Origin: an uncultured Caulobacteraceae bacterium | GTDB taxonomy: Bacteria; Pseudomonadota; Alphaproteobacteria; Caulobacterales; TH1-2 | Reading direction: 5' to 3' | NCBI GenBank assembly: GCA_937967425.1 | Contig: CALBST010000245.1 | Span: forward strand, 1-22,409 | DNA: 22,409 bases | Part shown: positions 14,648 through 20,567 of the stretch, piece by piece | Layout: the number at the start of each line of letters is the position of its first letter | How positions within the stretch are numbered: position 1 is the first letter of the stretch | The notes under the pieces: model-generated | Databases searched by the model: none | What the model saw: only the letters and a program-made list of their open reading frames with translations | Told to the model about the DNA's origin: nothing | Program-made: the position numbers and the translations under genes

Positions 14648-14997
14648 TGAGCGAACCGATCGCCCTCCCCGGCGCGCCATTGCCGATGAGCACCGCCGCG
14701 CGGCCGACGCCGCAGCAAACGCAGGAAGCAGATGCGCTTCGCCGGGCCGCGGAAGAGTTCGAGGCTGTGTTTCTCGCGGAAATGCTGGGGCCGATGTTCG
14801 AAGGCATCGATACCGAAGGCCTCGGCGGCGGCGGCATGGGCGAACAGATTTTTCGGCCCATGCTGATTGAGCGCTACGCTGAAGCGATCAGCCAAGCCGG
14901 CGGCGTCGGCATCGCTGACAGTGTCGTCCGCGAATTCATGCGCATGCAAAGCGCGCAAGTCACACCGCCGGAGGATGCCAATGGCGCTGATCGCTGA
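14647..14997 (+). CDS. flgJ: Rod-binding protein, FlgJ N-terminal domain only
   Basis: 116 residues corresponding to the rod-capping/scaffold half of FlgJ: EADALRRAAEEFEAVFLAEMLGPMFEGIDTEG, then GGGGMGEQIFRPMLIERYAEAISQAGGVGIADSVVREFMRMQ. The C-terminal peptidoglycan hydrolase domain of enteric FlgJ is absent, as is normal in alphaproteobacteria, where a separate muramidase opens the wall. The start overlaps the flgI stop by one base, so the two are coupled. Its own end overlaps the next gene by 17 bases. It acts in the periplasm during rod assembly with FlgF and FlgG. Confidence 0.93.
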   Translation: MSEPIALPGAPLPMSTAARPTPQQTQEADALRRAAEEFEAVFLAEMLGPMFEGIDTEGLGGGGMGEQIFRPMLIERYAEAISQAGGVGIADSVVREFMRMQSAQVTPPEDANGADR

Positions 14998-15424
14998 TGA
15001 CGCCGCCCACCGTGTCGAGCAACTTCTGCTGATGACCGAGCGCTTGGCCAGCCTGGCGGCCGAAGACACACGCCGCATTGAGGCGCGCGTGCCCCTGCTT
15101 GATGGCGCCGAAGGCGAAGAGAAGAACCGGCTGGCCAACGCCTACCGCCTCGAACTCGCGCGCATCAAGCAGGACCACACGCTGATCCAGGACGCGCCGC
15201 CGGAATTGCTGGCGCGGCTGCGGCAGAGCACGGTGGCGCTGCACGAAACCCTTGCCGCTCACGAACTCGCGCTGAATGCGGTGAAAGTGGTGTCAGAGGG
15301 CCTGGTCCACGCCATGGCGGAAGAGGTCGTTCGCCAGCGCGGCAGCGGCGCCAATTACTCCGCGCAAGGCGCACTCGATACCCGCATGGGCCCGAGCCCG
15401 ACAGTGCTCGATCGAAACGCCTGA
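14981..15424 (+). CDS. FlgN/FlbY-type flagellar protein
   Basis: 147 residues, nearly all alpha-helical: DDAAHRVEQLLLMTERLASLAAEDTRRIEARVP at the start, a middle NAYRLELARIKQDHTLIQ helix, then LLARLRQSTVALHETLAAHELALNAVKVVSEGLVHAMAEEV. This three-helix pattern and its place after flgI-flgJ fit the FlgN-like protein called FlbY in Caulobacter. In enteric bacteria FlgN is the export chaperone of the hook-filament junction proteins, but whether this protein does the same is inference. The ATG at 14981 is chosen over the one at 14975 because GGAGG lies 6 bases before it. It overlaps the flgJ end by 17 bases in another frame. The last 20 residues are disordered. Confidence 0.75.
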   Translation: MALIADDAAHRVEQLLLMTERLASLAAEDTRRIEARVPLLDGAEGEEKNRLANAYRLELARIKQDHTLIQDAPPELLARLRQSTVALHETLAAHELALNAVKVVSEGLVHAMAEEVVRQRGSGANYSAQGALDTRMGPSPTVLDRNA

Positions 15425-15539
15425 TCCACGCCGCGGATAAACCCCGATGCGGCGACATCTTCGCCTTTCCTGTAATTCATCTTGCTCCGTGACATTCCTG
15501 CCGCTTTGGTAGGCGCGCAGGCGGACTTGGGCGGAGCAT

Positions 15540-16811
15540 TTGAAGCACGCAAAACCAACTCGTGCGTGGCGCCCCGTTCGGGCCCACGGCTATAGATCAA
15601 GCCGCACCGCCCGCCCCGAGGGCGCGTGGATCGCGCTCGTGTTCAATCTCTGCCTCTTCGTACTGCCGTTGGCCGGCGCCGCCGCCGTGACCATCATCGC
15701 CCGCGATCAGCTCTTCGCCTACGAGTACAGCGAGGCCGGCGCGCGCGCGATCAGCGCGCGGGTTGAGAAGCTGAACGCCAGCCTGATCCAGGTGGACTTC
15801 GACCGCCAGCGCCAATGGGACAACATGGTCGCCATGGAGCTGATGGCGAACGACCCGGCCGCAGCGCGCGGTTTTCTCCTCTCGGGCGCGGAGATGCTGC
15901 CGCCGCGCAGCGCCGCCGTTCTTCGCCGCGCCGCCGCCGATGGTGCGGGTGACGCCGCTATCGAGGTGGCCGCGCTGCAACTGCTCCTGCCCGGCACGCG
16001 CGAGCGTTACCAGGCCAATGTTCAACTGCTGTCGCTGCGCCCGTCGGCATCGCCAACCGCGGCGGCGCCATCGGAGACACTCGGCGATCCGCGTGACTTC
16101 GAACTGATGGCGCGCGCTTTGCTCACGGAGCCAGAAACGGATCCGCTCCAGTTCATCCTCACCGGCTTCAGCCTCGGCCTCGCCGGTGATATGTCAGCGC
16201 GAATGGATTCTGGCGCAGTCGCCCTTCTGGCCGCGACGCGTCGCGAAGATTTCCCGGACGCCCTCGCTGACGAACTCCACGCCCTGCTCGCGCAAGCCAT
16301 GCCGATCACGACGTTCCGCACCGCCGCGCAAGTTGCAGCGGAAGAAGGCGGCGCGCCGGGTGATTTCGACAACGCCTCTGTCGCCTTCGCAGCGAGCGTG
16401 GCCCCTGAAGCGGCCGCGCGCGTGCGCGCCATGCTGGCCGAGATCGGCGATATCAGCGCGGCGACCTCTCCGGTTGCAGCAGCCGCGATTCTCACCCACG
16501 CGAGCAGCATTGCTGACCTGACCCGGCTCCGCCTCATCGCGCAAACCGCCGGCGACCGCGCCGCCGCGGCCGCGAAGCGTCTGCCTCGCGACGGGCGTTT
16601 GCTGTCGGCGGCGCGTGGCGAGCTGGAATTCAACCGTGACCTGACGCTGGCCGCCGGCGCGATCGCGCTGGCGTTAGCGGGCTTGCTCTTCGGCGTTTTA
16701 TTCAAGCTGGTCCAAGCGGCGCGCGCAGGTATTCGCAGCCTCAACCACGAGGACGACTACGAAGACAGCGAGCTGCTCGAGATCAGCACCAATAATTGGC
16801 GCCCGCTTTAG
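15540..16811 (+). CDS. Unrecognised two-TM protein of the flagellar cluster
   Basis: About 423 residues with no family I recognise. A basic N-terminal tail (about 28 residues) is followed by a first membrane helix (about 29-54, WIALVFNLCLFVLPLAGAAAV). A long, Ala-rich, mostly helical domain of about 310 residues, likely periplasmic, comes next. A second helix at about 366-390 (TLAAGAIALALAGLLFGVLF) precedes a short acidic cytoplasmic tail (LNHEDDYEDSELLEIS). The only start upstream of the first helix in this frame is a TTG at 15540 with a GGAG just 3 bases away, so the exact start is uncertain. It follows flgI-flgJ-flgN/flbY on the same strand after 115 bp in which I see no promoter, and its TAG overlaps the convergent flagellin-like gene's stop. 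Confidence 0.7.
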   Translation: MKHAKPTRAWRPVRAHGYRSSRTARPEGAWIALVFNLCLFVLPLAGAAAVTIIARDQLFAYEYSEAGARAISARVEKLNASLIQVDFDRQRQWDNMVAMELMANDPAAARGFLLSGAEMLPPRSAAVLRRAAADGAGDAAIEVAALQLLLPGTRERYQANVQLLSLRPSASPTAAAPSETLGDPRDFELMARALLTEPETDPLQFILTGFSLGLAGDMSARMDSGAVALLAATRREDFPDALADELHALLAQAMPITTFRTAAQVAAEEGGAPGDFDNASVAFAASVAPEAAARVRAMLAEIGDISAATSPVAAAAILTHASSIADLTRLRLIAQTAGDRAAAAAKRLPRDGRLLSAARGELEFNRDLTLAAGAIALALAGLLFGVLFKLVQAARAGIRSLNHEDDYEDSELLEISTNNWRPL

Positions 16812-17512
16812 GCGCGGAACAGCGATAGCACTGCTTGCGGCTCGGCATTGGCGATGCTGACGCCACCGGCCGCTTCCAGACCCTGACGGACCTGCAGCGC
16901 CAACAGACGCGCGCCGTCTGCATCGAAATCGCCGCGCGCGCCGGCTTCGGCGGCGCCGAGGAAGCCCTGATGCGCTTCAAGCGCACGCGCCGAATCCACC
17001 AAGCGGCCCATCACCTCTTGCAGGTTCTCCATCGACTTCTGCGCCGCTTGCAGCGTCGCTTCGTCGGCTTGCGCGTCGGCCGACACCAGCAGCACGCCGC
17101 CACCGAGCCGCAGGTCGACGCCAGCGATCGTGACCGGCGCGGAACCGGGCTCCGCTTGGACGGCGACATCCTCTCCCGCCAGCACGAATGCGCCGCGGCC
17201 AATGGCGGAGTCGATACGCTGAGCAAAGCCCGCCAACAAATCGGTGAGCCCGGCGGCATCCCCGCTCTTGGCGAGCGCCTGCGCCTTAACCAGCATCGCT
17301 TGCGCATCGTGGCCGGCGGCGAGCGCTTCGTGAACTTGGCTCATGCCCGCGCGCACGCTGGCGCGGGCGTCAGCGATCGCAGCGCCGCTCAGCTCGACCT
17401 TATCGCCTTGCACTGCATCGTCGCGACGCTGCGGCTGAGCCGGGCGAGCAAGACGAGTATCAACGCCTAGCGACTGTTGACCGCTCGCACCTGGCACAAT
17501 GCTCGAAACCAT
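16808..17512 (-). CDS. Flagellin-like protein lacking the N-terminal D0 segment
   Basis: 234 residues. The C-terminal 36 residues (DADGARLLALQVRQGLEAAG, then VSIANAEPQAVLSLFRA) closely parallel the end of the neighbouring full flagellin (ARLQALQVKQQLG, LSIANSAPSIVLSFFR). An internal segment (VTIAGVDLRLGG, residues 127-138) parallels the flagellin's LTVSGFDFRLGG. Residues 50-110 resemble the flagellin D1 helix region. In contrast, residues 1-40 are a disordered tail with nothing like the VNTNYGALVALQ D0 helix of flagellins. Such a protein cannot be expected to polymerise like a normal flagellin. It starts at 17512 with AAGGAG 10 bases upstream and has its own CtrA-like box about 85 bp upstream. 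Alternatives are a decayed flagellin, a specialised junction or capping subunit, or an assembly or secretion regulator. Confidence 0.75.
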   Translation of the reverse strand: MVSSIVPGASGQQSLGVDTRLARPAQPQRRDDAVQGDKVELSGAAIADARASVRAGMSQVHEALAAGHDAQAMLVKAQALAKSGDAAGLTDLLAGFAQRIDSAIGRGAFVLAGEDVAVQAEPGSAPVTIAGVDLRLGGGVLLVSADAQADEATLQAAQKSMENLQEVMGRLVDSARALEAHQGFLGAAEAGARGDFDADGARLLALQVRQGLEAAGGVSIANAEPQAVLSLFRA

Positions 17513-17547
17513 GACCTTTTCGCTCCTTCGGATCGCGCGCGCAGAGA

Positions 17548-17564
17548 AAGCGCGCGGCGCGCTT
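17548..17564. other. GC-rich perfect palindrome in the leader of the flagellin-like gene
   Basis: AAGCGCGC-G-GCGCGCTT is a perfect palindrome between the CtrA-like box and the ATG of the flagellin-like gene. On the minus strand it is followed by TTTCTCT, so it could be a weak terminator for the FlaG-like transcript or a leader hairpin. It overlaps alternating GC sequence, so chance is possible. Confidence 0.3.
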
Positions 17565-17593
17565 CGCCGCAGGCGTGAAGGAAGCGTAAATGC

Positions 17594-17610
17594 GTTAACG
17601 AAACGTTAAC
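17594..17610. promoter_or_regulatory. Symmetric CtrA-like box upstream of the flagellin-like gene
   Basis: GTTAACGAAACGTTAAC is a perfect palindrome (GTTAACG-AAA-CGTTAAC) that contains TTAA-N7-TTAA (17595-17598 and 17606-17609), the full CtrA spacing. It lies between the FlaG-like gene and the flagellin-like gene, about 85 bp before the latter's ATG. This suggests that the flagellin-like gene has its own cell-cycle-controlled promoter, separate from the flagellin gene. Confidence 0.6.
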
Positions 17611-17646
17611 GCAACCGCATGCGAAACAAATAAATTTACGTTCCGT

Positions 17647-17943
17647 TTACTTTGCGATCTGCGCGCGGAGGTAAGCCATCACGGCGCGTGAGTACGCAAG
17701 CTGCGACTCGCTCGGGTAGCGGCGTAACATTTCGGACGTCGAAGTGTCGGTCAAGGTAGAGACGAAGCGTTGGGCTTCGGGATCGAGCGAGACCGCGACC
17801 TTGTCGGGCATAAGCTCGGTCCTCTGCGCGGCCGCATGTTCTGCGATCCGGCGGTTGGCCGCGTCAGCGGCCGGACCAGGCTCTGAGCTCGCCACGCGAA
17901 GCGACGGCTCGTGAACCGGCTGGGAAGGAGTGATGGAGGCCAT
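17647..17943 (-). CDS. FlaG-like small flagellar protein
   Basis: 98 residues. A disordered N-terminal half (residues 1-45) precedes a compact region VAVSLDPEAQRFVSTLTDTSTSEMLRRYPSESQLAYSRAVMAYLRAQIAK. The strand-strand-helix order, with a change equivalent to 'IRQIPSEE' reading LRRYPSES, resembles the FlaG family encoded beside flagellins, which influences filament length in other bacteria. The similarity is modest, so FlaG-like is a working name. It lies between the flagellin gene, from which a strong hairpin separates it, and the flagellin-like gene, all on the same strand. It lacks a signal peptide, and any export would be by the flagellar apparatus. Confidence 0.6.
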   Translation of the reverse strand: MASITPSQPVHEPSLRVASSEPGPAADAANRRIAEHAAAQRTELMPDKVAVSLDPEAQRFVSTLTDTSTSEMLRRYPSESQLAYSRAVMAYLRAQIAK

Positions 17944-17964
17944 AACTCATGCCCGGTCGAAATC

Positions 17965-17989
17965 GGCGGGGAGCTAGATGCTCCCCGCC
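17965..17989 (-). terminator. Hairpin terminator after the flagellin gene
   Basis: GGCGGGGAGC-TAGAT-GCTCCCCGCC is a perfect 10-bp stem with a 5-base loop, starting 17 bases past the flagellin stop codon. On the minus strand only a short T-poor stretch (GATTTCG) follows, so it may act as a strong 3' mRNA-stabilising stem with partial termination and not as a classic U-tract terminator. It stands 21 bp before the FlaG-like gene's start and would reduce read-through into it. Confidence 0.7.
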
Positions 17990-18006
17990 TCTTTCGGTTT
18001 CCGTGA

Positions 18007-19266
18007 TTAGCGGAAGAACGACAGAACGATCGACGGCGCCGAGTTCGCGATCGACAGAGCTTGCGCGCCGAGCTGCTGCTTAACTTGCAGAGCTTGCAGG
18101 CGAGCCGACTCTTTCGCGAGGTCAGCGTCGACGAGGTTGCCGATACCGGCTTCGATCGAGTCAGACAGCTTGCCCAAGAACGTCTTTTGGACGTCGAGAG
18201 CCTTCGACTGAGCGCCCATCGTGGCGAGATCGCGGTTCAGCGCGGTGAGCGCCGTATCGATCGCCGTCACGGCAGCCGACGCGCCGTTGGCGGTCGAGAT
18301 GTTGAGCGCGGCCGTCACGGTGTTGAGGGCTTGGCCTGACGCGCCGCCGAGGCGGAAGTCGAAGCCAGAAACCGTCAGTTCGTTCGAGCCCGAGCCCGGC
18401 GCAACCGCAACCGTCATTTGCGTGCCGGTCGTGCCCGACGTGCCGTCGAGGAAGCCGCTGTCGTCAGCCGGATCCGTGCCGTCGGTGAAGGTCACGGTGA
18501 ACTGCTCAGACGACGAGTAGCTGATGCGGCCAGTTTGATCGTCGTAAGAAGCGGTCACGCGGCCATCGGAAGCCGAAGCGACGCGGGCGACGAATTGCGC
18601 GATCGTGTCGGATGCTTCGACGTCGATCGTGAAGGTCGTCGTTTCGTTGCCGTTGGTGATCGTGAATTCGAGCGCGTCGTCAGCGCCGATGGTGAGGCCG
18701 GTGGCGTCATCCAGTTGAGCGGCGGACGAGAAGAAGTTGCCGCTGCCGTCGTCGAAGGCCAAGCCTTGCAGCGTGTAACGGCCACCGCCGCCGCCCGCAC
18801 CGTCAGACGTCAGAACGTCGAACTGCGTCGAAGAGCCGGTCATGTTGCCGCCGTTGACGAGGTTCGAGCCGTTGAACGTCGCGGCGTTGGCGATTTGGTC
18901 GATCTGGTTGCGCAGGGCGTTGAAGTCGGCCTGCAGCGCCGCGCGCTGGTCGGTCGAGAGGTCGGTCGCTTGCGCGGCGACGGCCTTTTCCTTCAGTTGC
19001 TTCAGGATGTCGCCGATGGCTTCGCCGGCCGACAGACCAACGTCGATCACCGACGTCGCACGATCGATGCCGTCCATGACAGCGCCGATCGAGGCAACCC
19101 GAGCGCGCTGGCCTTCAGCGATAGCGAACACGGCGCCGTTGTCCTTCGCGGAAGCGACCTTCAGGCCGGTGTTCACGCGGTTCTGGACTTCAGCGAGTTC
19201 TTTGGTGGTTTGGTTGAGCGATTGCAGCGCAACGAGCGCGCCGTAGTTGGTGTTGACGCTAGTCAT
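18007..19266 (-). CDS. Flagellin with an extended central domain
   Basis: 419 residues, the filament subunit exported through the flagellar secretion apparatus. The N-terminal D0/D1 (1-140) reads MTSVNTNYGALVALQSLNQT, then VNTGLKVASAKDNGAVFAIAEGQRA and DFNALRNQIDQIANAATFNG. The C-terminal D1/D0 (295-419) ends VKQQLGAQALSIANSAPSIV plus LSFFR. Between them an insert of about 155 residues, rich in Gly, Thr, Asp and Ser, contains a Flagellin_IN-like stretch (TFTIDVEASDTIAQFVARVA). It would form an outer D2-type domain. Caulobacter flagellins of about 273 residues lack this. The ATG at 19266 has AAGGA 7 bases upstream; extending the frame to 19335 adds a non-flagellin tail. It is downstream of flbT-flaF, with an FlbD/ftr-like palindrome in the gap. 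Confidence 0.96.
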   Translation of the reverse strand: MTSVNTNYGALVALQSLNQTTKELAEVQNRVNTGLKVASAKDNGAVFAIAEGQRARVASIGAVMDGIDRATSVIDVGLSAGEAIGDILKQLKEKAVAAQATDLSTDQRAALQADFNALRNQIDQIANAATFNGSNLVNGGNMTGSSTQFDVLTSDGAGGGGGRYTLQGLAFDDGSGNFFSSAAQLDDATGLTIGADDALEFTITNGNETTTFTIDVEASDTIAQFVARVASASDGRVTASYDDQTGRISYSSSEQFTVTFTDGTDPADDSGFLDGTSGTTGTQMTVAVAPGSGSNELTVSGFDFRLGGASGQALNTVTAALNISTANGASAAVTAIDTALTALNRDLATMGAQSKALDVQKTFLGKLSDSIEAGIGNLVDADLAKESARLQALQVKQQLGAQALSIANSAPSIVLSFFR

Positions 19267-19344
19267 TTCAGGGTCCTTCTGGACTTGAGTGAACCGGCCA
19301 TTTTGGCCAGCTGGACGTTGCCGCCCGTTCCGCACGGAAAATCC

Positions 19345-19359
19345 GCACGCCCTTCCCCG
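19345..19359 (-). promoter_or_regulatory. Weak sigma-54-like candidate for flagellin
   Basis: On the minus strand CGGGGAAGGGCGTGC has a GG and GC 12 bases apart, but only the GG and a TGC match the RpoN consensus. Its position, 90 bp past the centre of the ftr-like palindrome, mirrors the flgF arrangement (84 bp), which is the main reason to list it. No TTGC-type -12 element exists elsewhere in the 194-bp gap. The promoter assignment is therefore doubtful. Confidence 0.22.
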
Positions 19360-19440
19360 CCTAAGGGTCAGACGCTTTGCGTTGCGATTGTTTGTAAGGA
19401 GCGAGGGTTAATAACGCGTCAGCGCCGAAACGATTTTGGT

Positions 19441-19456
19441 CGGCAAATTTTGCCGG
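19441..19456. promoter_or_regulatory. FlbD/ftr-like palindrome upstream of flagellin
   Basis: CGGCAAATTTTGCCGG contains CGGCAA-N3-TTGCCG. Read on the minus strand it is CCGGCAAAATTTGCCG, matching the palindrome upstream of flgF at 15 of 16 positions. It begins four bases past the flaF stop codon and lies about 180 bp before the flagellin ATG, a suitable place for an enhancer of a late, activator-dependent promoter. Confidence 0.65.
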
Positions 19457-19460
19457 GTGT

Positions 19461-19808
19461 TCAGCGCGCGCCAAGACCTTCCATCATGGCGCGGTTGACA
19501 TCGATTAGGGGCTCGACATCAGCGCCCTCGCGCAGCACTTCGCTCGAATAGCGCGCCACCCACATGGCGAGCGAGATGATCTGGCCGCGGAGCGTGATCG
19601 GCAGCTTGTTCTCGGGCGCCGAGCAATCGGCCGAGAGCACATTCCAAAGCCGGCGGTTGGCGTCGATCGCCTCCAGCACCACCGCCAGCGGCGGCTGCTC
19701 TTCTTTCACGCGGACGAGGCCCGCCGTGACTTGCCCAAAGGCCCGGTACTCAAGATCGCGCGGCTGTTCAGCCTGCGTGGCCGCGCGCTGGTACGCTTGT
19801 ATCGACAT
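19461..19808 (-). CDS. flaF: Flagellar biosynthesis regulator FlaF
   Basis: 115 residues of the FlaF family: MSIQAYQRAATQAEQPRDLEY, then FGQVTAGLVRV, LEAIDANRRLWNVLSADCSAPENKLP and LRGQIISLAMWVARYSSEVL. In Caulobacter, FlaF is needed for flagellin synthesis and works against FlbT, which destabilises flagellin mRNA before the hook is complete. The ATG at 19808 is chosen as the canonical MSIQAYQ start. It lies inside the flbT coding region in another frame, with a 41-base overlap, so the two are expected to be co-translated. An upstream in-frame start at 19838 would add ten residues and is unlikely. Confidence 0.92.
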   Translation of the reverse strand: MSIQAYQRAATQAEQPRDLEYRAFGQVTAGLVRVKEEQPPLAVVLEAIDANRRLWNVLSADCSAPENKLPITLRGQIISLAMWVARYSSEVLREGADVEPLIDVNRAMMEGLGAR

Positions 19809-20202
19809 CGTGACCCAGTCCCAGGCGCTCGGCCTCATAGGTGATGAGTTTCCGGCAGCGCATCAACGCCCGGTAGTATTCGCCGCCCATTACTTCTTTG
19901 GAAACGCCGATGCATTCCGCCAACACCGCGGGATCCCGCACTGCGCCCATGAACTCAGCCAGGCGGGCCGCAAATTCGGCATAGGCCTTCTCCCGGCCCT
20001 GCTCGTCCAGGTACATGAGCATGATCGGGAAATAGATGCGCTTGGCCGGGGTGTCGGCTTCCTCTTGCTGCATGATGTCTTTCTCACGCAGCACGGAGGC
20101 CTTGTTCTGCAGCACGAGCGCAGCGCGGCGATCACCGTTTTGGACAACAGCGCCGTTCACGACAAACTTCTCGCCCGGCCGCAAAGAGAGTTTCAGCGGC
20201 AT
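19768..20202 (-). CDS. flbT: Flagellin post-transcriptional regulator FlbT
   Basis: 144 residues of the FlbT family: MPLKLSLRPGEKFVVNGAVV, QNGDRRAALVLQNKASVLREKDIM, then TPAKRIYFPIMLMYLD and LAECIGVSKEVMGGEYYRALMRCRKLI. In Caulobacter, FlbT binds the 5' leader of flagellin mRNA and promotes its decay until the hook-basal body is finished. A good ribosome site (GGGAGGTGAGG) ends about 6 bases before the ATG. Two TTAA half-sites lie 37-60 bp upstream, one with the fuller CtrA half-site TTAACCAT. The gene leads the flbT-flaF pair just upstream of flagellin. Its C-terminus runs about 12 residues past the core into the flaF overlap. Confidence 0.94.
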   Translation of the reverse strand: MPLKLSLRPGEKFVVNGAVVQNGDRRAALVLQNKASVLREKDIMQQEEADTPAKRIYFPIMLMYLDEQGREKAYAEFAARLAEFMGAVRDPAVLAECIGVSKEVMGGEYYRALMRCRKLITYEAERLGLGHDVDTSVPARGHAG

Positions 20203-20567
20203 GTGCCCTCACCTCCCGATTCTGGGAGTCCATCGCCGTTAAGACTCGCCGCAGATGGTTAACGGGGTGTTGCTCGCGGTCAGCAGCAGCGTGTCGTTTC
20301 GACCGCGAATTACAGACCCTGCACGTGGCGCGCGATGATCGTGTTTGTTGGGCCGCACACGCTCACATTCAACTTTCGCTCGATTGCTCGGATCGCGACA
20401 GAAACGTAAATAAACGATTGCCGCTCGGCGTGGGGTCAGCCGGAGCGCGGCTAGCAGAAATTGGAAGTTCGGAGCTCGGGGCTCCGCGCGCGGGCGCACA
20501 GGTGCGTCCCCGCGACGGGAGAAATGCGTCTGGAGTTTTGACCTGCTTCGGCGGGGGAGGAGGAACT
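20203..20567. other. 365-bp divergent intergenic region
   Basis: It lies between flbT (minus) and the PcfJ-like gene (plus). Seen in it are the CtrA-type half-sites near flbT, a small hairpin at 20470-20486 (CGGAGC-TCGGG-GCTCCG) and, at its right end, the very strong ribosome site GGGGGAGGAGG serving the GTG at 20568. No RNA gene is evident. The plus-strand frame stays open back to an ATG at 20325, but composition and the ribosome site argue that this part is untranslated leader. Confidence 0.5.
20255..20262 (-). promoter_or_regulatory. CtrA-type half-site upstream of flbT
   Basis: The minus strand reads TTAACCAT, a strong CtrA half-site, about 53 bp before the flbT ATG. A second TTAA at 20239-20242 lies 16 bases away, not seven, so this is not a full box. 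It is suggestive of cell-cycle control only because flbT is a flagellar regulator next to it. Confidence 0.3.

Noticed and set aside
13538..14680. Minus-strand frame of 380 codons opposite flgI
   Set aside because: It mirrors flgI almost exactly and carries no recognisable motif.
18418..19551. Plus-strand frame of 377 codons opposite flagellin
   Set aside because: It is antisense to the flagellin gene and shows no family signature.
20239..20499. Minus-strand frame of 86 codons upstream of flbT
   Set aside because: No ribosome site, no domain and Arg/Pro-rich composition, so it is probably non-coding.
20325..20567. Extension of the PcfJ-like gene back to an ATG at 20325
   Set aside because: The stretch has non-coding composition, while a very strong ribosome site precedes the GTG at 20568.
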